64,000 nucleotides of DNA from Adineta vaga (Eukaryota > Rotifera): positions 4,092,001 to 4,156,000 of the forward strand of contig CP075495.1 of the NCBI GenBank assembly GCA_021613535.1, given 5' to 3'. The notes under the pieces are model-generated. The model ran no database searches. It saw only the letters and a program-made list of their open reading frames with translations, and had not been told where the DNA came from. The translations under genes were made by a program, and so were the position numbers. This document shows positions 38,901 to 50,182 of this stretch, piece after piece (within the stretch, counting starts at the first letter, position 1; the number at the start of each line of letters is the position of its first letter).

Positions 38901-39795
38901 TGTTCTTCACGCTCACGATCAATTAGAACAACCAATGTTCCTTGCATAGTTTCAGCAAATGCTTCACGTATATATTGCTAAAAATAAACGAAGATTCTAT
39001 TGAATTTCTCTATCATTTTCAATACATACTTTTGGATCTGTCATTGTACCAAAAAGTTGTTCAAAAAATTGTTCCACTGGTGTGATTAAATGATAATAAC
39101 GTGATGGAGCAGCGAGAGCTATTTCTTTTAAAATTGTTATACCACTATAACGTCTTGTTTCATGTTTTTCATCTTTTGATATTCGTTCGAGTGCTTTAGG
39201 TACATCCAATGAAAATTGATCGATACTCATTCGACCGCAACCCTACCATTCATTTGATGAGAACAAAATATGAAAATCGATATGAGAAAAGAATTTACTT
39301 TAACTAGAATACATGTGAGTTTAACGACTAGTTCGCATAAATTAGCATCGACTGACATTTGTTTATAGCCGCGTAGAGTAGGTTCTAATTTATTGCTGAG
39401 TTCTGTGTATAAATTTTGTCCAGCACACACAAAACAGACTAAAATTGTTACATAGTATCGTTAAAAGAATAACAAAAAGAAGAAAAAACATACGAATAAC
39501 AAGAAGTGCTGCGCGATTTTCATTGACATCATTTGGATTACTCATTTTCTTACGAACAAAATCTTGTACTTGTTCTACAATGCTTGCCACAACATCAGTC
39601 GGTGCCTGAAGAAACACACAATAAATCTACACTTGCTCTTAAAAAGCAAGAAATTATACTTACATCTGCGTATTGAGCAATAATGCGTTCATAGAGTTCA
39701 TCTGTTGCTCGACGACGTATGTCTTCATTTGAACTCTGTAAACCTTCAACAAATTGCTCCAATAAAACAGAAAACCGGGTATCCGTTATAGACAT
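29993..39795 (-). CDS. MTOR: Serine/threonine kinase mTOR, complete 15-exon gene
   Basis: A complete mTOR of 2882 aa. Exons are 39795-39664, 39605-39494, 39438-39299, 39242-39030, 38977-38798, 38734-38600, 38547-38485, 38387-36903, 36841-34114, 34057-33177, 33120-32076, 32016-31768, 31709-31105, 30741-30092 and 30023-29993. HEAT repeats fill about the first 1300 residues. The FAT region contains [17 protein letters not shown]. The FRB (about 2340-2445) has [19 protein letters not shown] and [13 protein letters not shown]. The kinase has GLGDRHPSN and HIDFGD, so the catalytic residues are intact. The FATC ends in [11 protein letters not shown]. It is about 330 aa longer than human mTOR because of low-complexity inserts, one with polyGln near residue 2160. 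It forms TORC1/TORC2 for nutrient and growth control. An acceptor lies 8 nt before the ATG. Confidence 0.97.
32683..32712 (-). repeat. Poly-glutamine tract in the mTOR FAT region
   Basis: A CAA/CAG run on the coding strand encodes nine to ten Gln, flanked by proline- and serine-rich sequence (PPQTPPPS). A second short Gln run, [11 protein letters not shown], lies about 25 residues earlier. Both sit in a loop insert between conserved FAT helices. Confidence 0.9.
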
Positions 39796-40015
39796 ATTTT
39801 ATCTGAAGAAACAAACTAGAATAGTATTTTTTTGCCTATCAACAATATATTGTTAGAATCTTTTTAGGTTTTGTTTTTTCGTTCTCAAAAAACACACATT
39901 ACACTAAGTTAATAACAAACAGCAAATGGAAGAAGAAAAAAAACAAAAAAAACGAAAAACTATGCTTGTATGAGCAATATGTGTATGAATAGCCTAAAGA
40001 CATTTCCATTGATCA

Positions 40016-42426
40016 TTATTGACGATTAGCTCGTTCCCATGGATTTTGTTCTTGTGTTTGATTTCCTTCATTCGTTGAACGACTTCTTCTTGGTGATTGT
40101 GTTGTATTAGCATCGTTTTCAGCAGTTCGTGTTGATTCAGTTGAACGTTGAGAAGATGATGTTGATAGATTTGGATTTCCACTACGACGTGTTGATGAAA
40201 AACTATCTTCATTACGATTTAAACGTGTAAATGATTGATTTTGTTGTTGACCACGACCATCTTGACGTGCAAAATCATTGAACGATGACATTCGATTACG
40301 AGATGGATAACGATCATTATTATTATAACGTTGATACCCATCTCTATAAGAATTTTGAGAACTAAAATAGAAAATATTGTAAAGTAAGATATTTATGCAG
40401 ATCTAAAACCTACCGTTGATCATAACCATAATCTTGTCTTTGAAAATTATTATTTCCGAAACGATTTTGTCGATTAAATCCACCCATATTTCCTTGTCTA
40501 TAGTTATCAAATCCTTGATTGAAATCTCCACGGTTACGCTAGAAAAATAATAATATTGAAACTAAAATAGCTTATAATCTTCGTTTTCTATTTACAAAAT
40601 TTTCAGATGTTCGTTGAAAACTACCACGACTATTTTGTTGTGAATTAAATCTAATTGCACCACCACGACGACTAGAATACAATAGTGTAAAAGGTGTCTT
40701 TTTTTCTCTCTAAAAGAATAGAATCAAATCTTACTCGATTGGTTCACTGAGAAATTCAGGTAAATCAGTTGTTGATAGTCGATTGTTTTTCAAGACAAAT
40801 TTTGATAATTCTTCAAAACGATTTAAAAGATTTTCATCTTTAGTTTTTTCTACTGCTGTTCGAATATGTCTCATCTAAAATAATTCAATGGGATCACTAA
40901 ATCGATTTCATTCTATCTAATTCTTACCACAAGTGGAAAAACTCGTCGTCGATCGCTATTAACTGGCGTTTGTTCGGCAAGTAAATGGACAACATTAATT
41001 GCTTCTTCAACTCGTCCCATATCAGCATAGCAAATTGCCTGAAAAGGAACTTCTTATAACAAGTGAAATAATCTCAAAATCTTACTCGAATATTTTGTAC
41101 TGTAGTTAAATTTTGTGTTCTCACAGTACCTAAAACTTCCATAGCAAATGATGGTTCACCTTGTTCAATTGCTAATAATGCTGCCATTGATACTGTACGC
41201 GTATTCATATTTGTATCACGTTCTTTAACTTTAGAAATCAATTCTTTAGCTTTAGCTAAGGACTCTTTGCTATTCTAAAATTTTCATGAATCAAAGAGGA
41301 AAAACAAAACGTTTTCTTTTTTCATTCAAACATAAGATTATATCTTTACTTGTCGATATAATCCTTCAATAGCTAACATAACAACATCAGTTGGAAAAGC
41401 TCGTCCACTAATTGTATTAAAACCTCGTTTTGAACCATGTTCAAATACTTGAATTGCATCATCATAACGTTTTTCTTCAATCAATTTATTCATTAATACA
41501 AGTGCGGATGCTGAATCATTGAATATATCTTTTAAGCTCTATTAAAATAAAATAAAATAAATTATATTGAATTCCTTTATTTTTACTTCATCCATATATA
41601 ATTGTAAAGCTAAATCAGTTTTATTTTGTGTATATAGTAAACGCATGATTGGTGAACCAAAATGATAATCAGTAAATTTCATTTTACTTGTACTATATCT
41701 AAAAAAATAAACATCAATATAAGCCTTGATTCAAATTCATATATGGATTTTACTTTTTTAATGCTTGAATTACACCACTAATTTCCTGATCATTATTGGC
41801 GGACATTATCATATTACGTAAATCTTCAGTAAGTATTTGAGAATCAGATTGACCAATTGAATCAAGAAAACGTTTTTTAAAACCATCTAAATTATTCCGA
41901 TTAAGTATAAGATTGAAGATGAAAAATAGTTACCAAGTGATGGTGCATAACGTGAAGCATGTTGCTCACGTGATGATTTGAAACTATCAATACCAATACC
42001 TGAACTGGAAAATATTGTACGTACTTGCATACGAATATTTCCATATGATGTACCTAGAACGAAAGAAAATTATATATTACAAACAGGTGTAAAGAATATT
42101 TGACTGATGAAAAAAATAATGTAATTAGGAATGTGATAAGATATTCTTTTTATGTGTGAAATTTTGTTTGAATATGGATTAGAGAACTAATGATATTTTC
42201 AAATAGTTTTGAGTTTGATTGGGCAATTATTTGACGTATAAGCACGATTTATTATTTGTCTTAGTATATCAAATTGAAATATTATCTCGAATAAGAAAAC
42301 TTTGGATGAAAGATTATCGAATATGGATTCGAAATGATACTGAAAAGAACAGTTGATGAAGGAAAATCTTAAAATTAACTTACGGTTAGCAGCTAACAAA
42401 GCAACACGTCGAATGATATCAGCCAT
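40016..42426 (-). CDS. PTCD2: PTCD2-like mitochondrial PPR protein with RGN-rich tail
   Basis: A 527-aa protein from 11 exons: 42426-42384, 42053-41934, 41886-41754, 41698-41587, 41538-41350, 41274-41086, 41038-40928, 40874-40735, 40671-40596, 40538-40414 and 40361-40016. The N-terminus is Arg-rich and free of acidic clusters after residue 3, as in a mitochondrial presequence. The central helical repeats follow human PTCD2 in order: FTDYHFGSPIMRLLY, LKDIFNDSASALVLMNKL, YDDAIQVFEHG, TRTVSMAALLAIEQGE and VQNIRAICYADMGRVEEA. PTCD2 supports mitochondrial cytochrome b mRNA processing. The C-terminal 190 aa or so are Arg/Gly/Asn/Gln/Ser-rich (RRGGAIRF, NMGGFNRQNRFGNNNF), unlike the human protein, and may bind RNA. 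AG abuts the ATG. The mTOR gene starts 220 nt downstream. Confidence 0.75.
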
Positions 42427-43553
42427 CTAGAATAAGAATAAAGTACATATATGATTATCTAATCTTTATTTATGAATGACGAAGACAACAGAATAGTTTT
42501 GAATATAAATATTCTATTTTAATCATTAATAATAATAATATGAATCGAGATGTTTTATATCAGAGTAGAGTTCGATTGATGGTAGTTGTTTATTGAGTTA
42601 AAACAATTCAAGATCATCTTTCGAATTCGAAATGATAGATTAGAGTAAAAGTCGAGATATTTATTGTAGAAAATAAGAAAAACAATTTTGGTTTAGATAC
42701 AGAATTTATGGATTACAAAACCCGTTTTTTATTGGAGAGATACAATCTTTTAGTTGTTCAATATTTAACATGAATTAATTCGAAGAAAACTTTATGGAAT
42801 AAAAACAAGATTAATAAACAAAGTTTTTTTTATAAACAACTACGTAGTTTATGGTAATTATTATATAGATGTCGCTTTGAATTTATAGTTGAAGAACGAA
42901 CAAACGATTGGAAAATTCAAACGAAATGAGCTTAGGAAAATACAGTAACATAAAAGGAACCGAAAGACTCAGTCAATCTCTTCTATTCATTTGATCTTTG
43001 ACATAAAAAAGTTTTATTTTTAAGTACATTTTAGAGTAAGAATGGCGTCATTGCCTTAAGCTATATATATCCATAACAATTATAAAGATTGTATTTACTG
43101 ATAAAGTTTTTCTTTCAAAATTTACTATTACGGTAAAGTTTTCTGTATCAAAATTACAAATAGTACAAGTTTTTCAATTTGAAAAAGGTTAAAAAAAGAA
43201 TATACATTGTCGTGCTCTATCTAATTGATAGTTACATGCTTACTTTCCTGTGTTAGCACGTAGTAAACATCCTTTAGCTTTATTTCCTATGTTTCACTTC
43301 AATAGAGTAAATATGGAGTTGAATTGTGTTCTTGCACATATATAACTTTGATTGATCAGTTTTTCATTGAATATAAAGTATTGTTATAAACATATTCAAT
43401 CTCTTCGTTTTGATTTATTAGAAATCGGATAATAAAAAATAATCAAAGGACAAGTATGGATAATGGAGCTATTCTATCATGAAAGCAAAAGAAAAACAAA
43501 GATTCTCATTATAATAAGTTAGCAAATACAAAACTCTAAGGAAAGACTAATTA
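42427..43553. other. Intergenic region between PTCD2-like and glycogen synthase genes
   Basis: About 1.1 kb between same-strand genes. No reading frame with domain content. It holds the glycogen synthase 3' UTR, and a minus-strand acceptor CTTTATTCTTATTCTAG at 42427-42443 that abuts the PTCD2 ATG. Confidence 0.6.
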
Positions 43554-46500
43554 TTACTGTTGTTTTCCGTCTGTTGATGTGTTTTGTTTATCTCCAAAAT
43601 TTTCGGGAAATGTTGATGTTTGACTACTTGTTGGTTCAAATGAACAAATATTTCCCGAACTACCAGATTGATGTAGAACATCAGGTGAAGAAAAATCTTG
43701 CTGAGTTGATATTGATGCTTTGCGATCCATATGTAATTCTTCTCTTTGACCAGCATGTGAATCGGTGAATGCCCCATAATCTGGCAAACCAAAATTAACT
43801 GTTTCATCGATTTTTTTCGGTGGATTGACTGGTGTAATATTTGATTGATTTTCTTTTCCAAGCGTTATTTGACTAACTTCATTATCAGCAGCAGATGTGA
43901 AATTAGATTCTTGAGTTGCACCAGCATTTGCATTCGCAACAGCAACTGCTCGAAATTGTCTGTCGAGAGGAAGATGAGTAGCTGACGCTGGACGAGGAAA
44001 CGATGGTCTATAATTTTCAGCATTGTCTTTCTGAAGAAGAAAAAATAAAGAATTTATAAATTTTTTGTATTGATTTTGTTTTGTATGCAAAAGAAATACT
44101 TGTTCATTTGACATTTGTGGTGTTTGATGATCTTCTTCTTCATCACTGCCATCATCATCATGATCAAGTGGTGCAGGAGTTGATGAACGAGATATAACTG
44201 GAGTCGATTGACCTGACAATGATTCATTTGTCTAGAAAAAGAATTTATCGTAGAAAAAAAATTGTTTTTTGAACAGAAATTTATATACAAATTTGAGCAG
44301 TTCATCTTCAAATTCAGGATGTATTTTCGTTAAAGCCGCTTGACGAGCACGGTGATAATACTATTAGATGAATTATGAACAGTAAAAACAAAACTTTCCT
44401 TTTTATTATACATACAATGCCCAATGTATTCCAATCAAGTAATTCACTCAATCTTTCAGTACGATTTCGTAAAATAATTCGTTGTCGTCTTGATAATCTT
44501 GTAAAATCAAACATATACTAAAATATAAGAAGAATTTTTTTAAACATAACTATTAGCTTTCTGTCTATCGCTTATCTACCTGTGCAAGTTGTTGAACTGA
44601 TTCTTCAGCACTTTTATATCTTCTATCAACAACATATATACCGTATGTTTGAGGTTCACTGACATGTTCTTCCATGAAACAACCAAAACCACTTAAATTT
44701 GTCGAAATATTTGGTACACCCATAACTGTACATTCAGCTGGTGTATAACCCCAAGGTTCATAATACGATGGAAATACACCCAAATGACATCCGCGTACAA
44801 ATTCTTCATAATCAAGTGGTAATAATGGACTTGTTGAACGTAAAAATTCTGGATGAAAAATAACTTTAACACGATCCCAACGATCATTAAATAAATGACA
44901 ACGACGTAAAGCATTTAAAATGGGATCTCGACTGTCATCATTAACATTATGTGTACAGATCGGTGGTAAAGTTGAACGCTAAAACAAGTGTAAAAGGAAC
45001 ATATAGTTATTTTTTGAATACAAAAATAGTCATTTGATTCTATACTTGAGAAGCATAGATGCATTTCTTCAATTCAATTAAATCGGTATTTTGTAAAATT
45101 TGTTCTCCCTTTGGAAGTTGACCTCTACAATAAATAGAATAGTTAATCATCAATCAGTAACTATCATCTCTCTTGATCTAATTACCTTAAACATATTTCA
45201 TAGAGTCTTTTACCAATGTCACTTTGTACATTCTGAACTGCATCACGAAGCATTTTAGCAACTGATTGACCACGCAATGATTCGATATTGAAATTATTTG
45301 TTGATGCTGGAAAAATAAGAAATGCAACAATAGTCATATCCGAACCTGATGCCTGAGAAGAGCCAAACAAATTATTCCATAAAAAAAATCCAAAGATAAT
45401 TTTTTTCCCTTACTTTCAACATGTGATTTAATCGTGCTAATGATTCAATAAACATATCAGCACCTTTATTTGAGAATTCATATCGACCAGCAATAAAAAA
45501 ATACAATGTTTTATCCAAATCAAAATCATAATGTCTAAATAAATATAAAATTTCATCAAAAGAAAACTAATATGAATGAAGCTAAATAACATTTACCCAT
45601 AGAAATGTCCACGAACAAAGGCATTGAGTTTTTCTTTATTTTGCGCATGTAAATTTTGAAATTCATGTAATGCAGCAAAAACTTGAACATTAAGTCCATT
45701 TGGAGTTAAAAAATCTAATATGATCAATCTTCATATGAATACCAATGTATCGAGTTAATTTTACCTGGTTTTTTGCTTAGAAGATATTCAGATTCAATTC
45801 CAGTAATTTTCGAAACTGTTGTGAAAATATGTGCACAGCAAGCAGCAGCACGTTCAATACAATATCGATGATAAATTTGTCGATCGCCCGCTTCTTTATC
45901 AAGATTGAACTAAATGGTCGAGAAAAAAAAGGAAGAAAAAGATTAGTTGAAATAAATAATTATTTATCTTATACATGAGGTAAATGATTATAAAAATCCG
46001 ATGAACCAGCACATAGATATCTTCCTAACAATGTTGCATGAGTTGTAAATATTAAAGCACAATCATAACCACGAAGACGTGTCATGATTAAACCAATACC
46101 AGTTAACCATTCATGAAAATGAGCAATAACATAACTTTTTTGTCTTTGTTTTACTTTATCAATAAACTAAAATGGAATGAAAGAATTAAGATTCATCTTT
46201 CATATCTTACTAAAACAATTTATCTTACAATTCCAATAAACCAAAACACACAAAAACCAAATAGTAATGCGTCATTCGATTCTCTATCATGATATGGTAT
46301 ACCAATACGTGCATATTCAAAAAAATCTCCTTTCCATCCATCTAATCGATTAGCTGCTGATCCAATATCGAAAAGAACTACTTGAGGAAAACCTTCAATT
46401 AACCAATTTCCCGTAATAACCTAAATAGAAAATGCCTCTCTTTTTCATTATTCGCAATACATATATATATATATCATTTACATGAACACCATGCTGTCTC

Positions 46501-46859
46501 ATTTCATTGACAGTATCTCGAATAACATCAATTTTTGATTCACCAACTTCAACTTCTTGCTTTACAAATGAATCATTGTATGGACCCAAACAAATATAAT
46601 TATTTCCATATTCTTGTTTTGTAATTGGTACTTTTGAACGAATAACCGTATAAATTCCTCCAACTATATAAATAAATCCATTTCATATGATTTAATAATA
46701 AAGAAAACATATACCTTTATTTGCTACTTCCCAAGAAACTTCTAGAAGCCATTTGTTTAAATGTTCAGCCATATCTCCATTATCCAGATATTGATCAAAA
46801 TGAATGCCTTGTGATGTTTTTAGAGATTTGGCGGCATGTTTTATCTTTGATTTGGACAT
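43554..46859 (-). CDS. GYS1: Glycogen synthase (GT3)
   Basis: Makes alpha-1,4-glucan chains from UDP-glucose in the cytosol; 840 aa from 14 exons. They are 46859-46715, 46663-46482, 46420-46229, 46166-45975, 45909-45765, 45714-45597, 45534-45414, 45352-45186, 45124-45046, 44978-44580, 44517-44416, 44360-44289, 44231-44100 and 44030-43554. The N-terminus has [16 protein letters not shown] with the UDP-glucose-binding Lys. The E-x7-E catalytic motif is in [36 protein letters not shown] holds the arginines that sense glucose-6-phosphate. The C-terminal tail, with [17 protein letters not shown], parallels the phospho-inhibited tail of animal enzymes but runs about 90 aa longer, Gln/Ser/Asn-rich. 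Regulation by both phosphorylation and G6P is expected. GYS1 and GYS2 are not distinguished in invertebrates. Confidence 0.96.
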
Positions 46860-47658
46860 TCTTGTTTATAAAAAAAAAACCCACCGGGATATGAATAAAT
46901 ATATATCTATTGATGATCAAGTTGATAAGTAATTAATTAATGAAAGAGTAAAAAATTATCGAAACGAAAACAAAATTTATCGATCTAATATGCCTAGAAA
47001 TATTTTTTTCCGTAGCTGTAAAGATATACGATGATATAATTAATGAAAGACACATGTTTCAAAAATTGAATGAAAACAAAAAATATTATACTACATGATT
47101 CTCGTATCGTATTAATACTTTTAGATATATAGAAATGAATTTGTTTACCAATGTATTTATATTCAAAGTACATGTAGATGGCGACACGTATTATTTATTA
47201 AGACATAGAGACAACTCACAGGATGCAAAAACAAAACAAATGGAATATCTGATTCTATAATGACGTATCTATGAAACAAATCTTTTTTAAGACAGTCTAA
47301 CACAAGAAAAGATTATAAATACATATTAATTTGCAAATTATGAATATACTTTTATTTATTACATATCCTATAGAAGCATATACATAAATAATTTTTTCCA
47401 TACTAAATATAGAACAGCTATTTTAAATCTTCTCCGACTAATTCCGTCATCTTTTGAGAAATTTAAAAGCTGCACACTGCGGTGTCTGTTAAAATTTTCG
47501 CCCACACACATTCAATGTGTTGAATGCTGTTGATAAAAATAGAAGTGACATCAGTTTTATTTCGAATAGAATGACAAAATCAAAGAAGATTTACAGACTT
47601 ATGGATAGTTTTTGTACTGTAGATATAAGAAAACTGTATTGTTTGTATTTAATAAGGT
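46860..47658. other. Intergenic region, glycogen synthase to orphan GPCR
   Basis: No gene is supported. It contains upstream sequence of glycogen synthase, with an acceptor-like ATAAACAAG one base before its ATG, and the 3' flank of the orphan GPCR. Confidence 0.6.
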
Positions 47659-48678
47659 TTACAATGATGTAATGTTATATTGTCTTCTTTGATTGCATTT
47701 CATGATTCGGTGAACAGGATGGAAAAACATCGGTCGATATTTTGGTGATAAAATTACAAAAATAAAAAATGAAAAGATCAATGGAATCAATGAAATAAAA
47801 TAAACAAACATTGAAATAATATTTTGCCACTGATATTGAATATATGTTAAAGAAAACATGAGAATAAATCGAGGTAAATTAACTAAAACAAGTAAATAAC
47901 AAGCTATAATAATATGTCGATAAGTATAGAGAACATAATTGAAATTAATTGAAATTGAATGATTTCGTTTCAATGTCATTCGATGTTTTGTTAAAGCAAT
48001 AATCCAAATTAATGGCGAAAAACAATTAATAAAAAATGGTATAAGAAATGAAATCATATTTGTTATATATTCATATTGATAAATTCGTAGAGATTTAACA
48101 TTAATTATACAAACATAACGATTTGTTGAATATTCTAGGTGATGATAGAATGGATAATGAATTAAACGTAGGAAATGAATAAATATTAGAAATATAATGA
48201 TAAATTTAGCTGTACGTTTACTACCATTTTTATTAAATGAAACGCCTTGAAGAATAACAATCGCACGTTCCAATGTAACACATGCAGTTAGTGATTCAAA
48301 TAAAGAATGAAGAACTATTTGAAAATATTCCAGAAATAAACAATTAATTTCTTCATATTCTTGTTTTATTTCAAAAATTATATGTACAATAACAATTGTT
48401 AGATCAAATTGACCAATAAGTGCTATCCATAAACGGTATATTCCACTACCCATTTCTCGGGCATTCGATTGACAAAATGTTCCAAATGAGAGTAGATTAA
48501 ATATTGTACCAATAAGAAGAATACTAAGAAGAATACCTATTGGTATGGATCGAATAGAACATGAAAACACCTGATAAGATGATATAGTAGAATACTGACA
48601 AATTGATCCATATGCACACAATGAATGATTGAAAATTTGTGAGGAATTGACTAGACAGTCGTTTATCCTGTTCATCAT
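47659..48678 (-). CDS. Divergent orphan seven-TM receptor
   Basis: A 339-aa multipass protein in one exon, taken from the first ATG (MMNRINDCLVNSS). About seven hydrophobic segments are seen: IGILLSILLIGTIFNLLSF (TM1), IALIGQFDLTIVIVHIIF (TM2), FESLTACVTLERAIVIL (TM3), KFIIIFLIFIHFLRL (TM4), FLIPFFINCFSPLIWII (TM5), IIACYLLVLVNLPRFILMF (TM6) and FVYFISLIPLIFSFFIF (TM7). The DRY position is ERA and NPxxY is not recognisable. The extracellular N-terminus has two N-glycosylation sites. Such receptors form large species-specific sets in rotifers, where they may sense chemicals; ligand unknown. A TTTCTTTCTATAG acceptor at about 48692-48704 suggests a 5' UTR intron or an upstream coding exon. Confidence 0.7.
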   Translation of the reverse strand: MMNRINDCLVNSSQIFNHSLCAYGSICQYSTISSYQVFSCSIRSIPIGILLSILLIGTIFNLLSFGTFCQSNAREMGSGIYRLWIALIGQFDLTIVIVHIIFEIKQEYEEINCLFLEYFQIVLHSLFESLTACVTLERAIVILQGVSFNKNGSKRTAKFIIIFLIFIHFLRLIHYPFYHHLEYSTNRYVCIINVKSLRIYQYEYITNMISFLIPFFINCFSPLIWIIALTKHRMTLKRNHSISINFNYVLYTYRHIIIACYLLVLVNLPRFILMFSLTYIQYQWQNIISMFVYFISLIPLIFSFFIFVILSPKYRPMFFHPVHRIMKCNQRRQYNITSL

Positions 48679-50182
48679 TGATTTCCTACTGTCTATAGAA
48701 AGAAACAAATCAATAAATATGAATGGATGTTCAGAAAGTCTCCTGTGACTATTTCAATAAGAAGAAAAAGATGAGAATGATAACACTATTTCAAAAGAAA
48801 AGAAAATGTATTGTTTTTTTCTTCTTCTTTTTCTTCTATGGATCAAAAAAATTACCGGATATAATTATCTATAGAGATAATCAATTTTCATGAATTATTA
48901 TTCGTAGGATTAAAAAAGATGACTTTAAGTTGCGGTAATTTCCTTCTTTTTCTTTTTGAATTATTAAAACTATCTAGACGAATTCATCAAAATGAATTTA
49001 GGACAAGTTTAGCAAAATATTCATATCTAACATGACATTCTATATGAATATGTTCATTGCGAGAAATATGATTTTATTTACTCGCATTTTCCTGTTTTCA
49101 GATGAAACATAAATCTAAAATATATATTAAGTTTTAATAATATGCTCGTATCTTATAAGAAAAATGATGTCCCCATATTTAATCTATAGGCTTGAGATCT
49201 GAGAACTTCCTACGTATTAACTTTCATATTTATATTTAAATACGGTGTCTTTTTCTTTTCCAATAAAAGAATATGATCAAAAGCAAGATCACGCATATTT
49301 GTTCATATAAATGAGAATAACATAGAACAAAAAAGTAATGAAAACTCAAATTAAATGACAAGATATAGTAAATGCAACAGTTAATTTATGATCAATTTAA
49401 GCACATTCGAGGTCATTTTGAATATAAATTGATATCAATCTTTAATTACTTCAGCGTAGAATATAAGATATTCATTACATAGATGAGTACTCATTCTATT
49501 AAGGCATCGCGTGAATATAGATGAATTATAAATAAATTCATATGCGTCTTTAGTTCTGAAGCGATCACAAATAATCAACATCATATTATACAATCTAATG
49601 ACACTTGAAAAGCGACACGATTCTTCCTTATCGAATGATAGAAATAGAAAACACGACTTCATGGATAGATATAATTGTTAATTTAGATTTATATTCAAGT
49701 GTATATACTTGTAAGATATTTTCGAATAGATAGACGTTATAAAGTAGTTGTCACTTGATGAATCTTAATTTCTTATAAAAATTCAAGACGAATAAACTAA
49801 ATATACATTGAAATTTAATCTATCAATATTTTTCTTCTGTCTTTTTTAATCTCTACATAAAAAACAACAACTTGTCTTAGTCATCTGTTAACTTTGTATT
49901 GACTGGATGAGAAAAGACAAGAATCCGTTACGATGTCATATTTTTTTACTTAAATATTAGTCATTTAATGAAAATTTTGTGCCGTCGATTTGTATATAGG
50001 ATATTGGTCAATATTTTTTTTATGTATATAGACTATTCGATTAAAAGAATCTACGAAAAGACGTTGAAATGAAAATCAATCATTTGTTTTCGTGCAAAAC
50101 TTTGTTTTTTTTAATACTTTTTCATCTTTTTGATGAATATATAAAACTAGAGTATCGGATAATTTCATTTTAATATAAAAAG
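48679..50182. other. Intergenic region between orphan GPCR and triple protease
   Basis: Divergent neighbours flank 1.5 kb of AT-rich DNA. No supported gene; a 75-codon minus frame at 49435-49662 has no recognisable domain. The right end holds TATATAAAACTA at about 50139-50150, which could act as a TATA box about 30 nt before the protease ATG. Confidence 0.5.
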
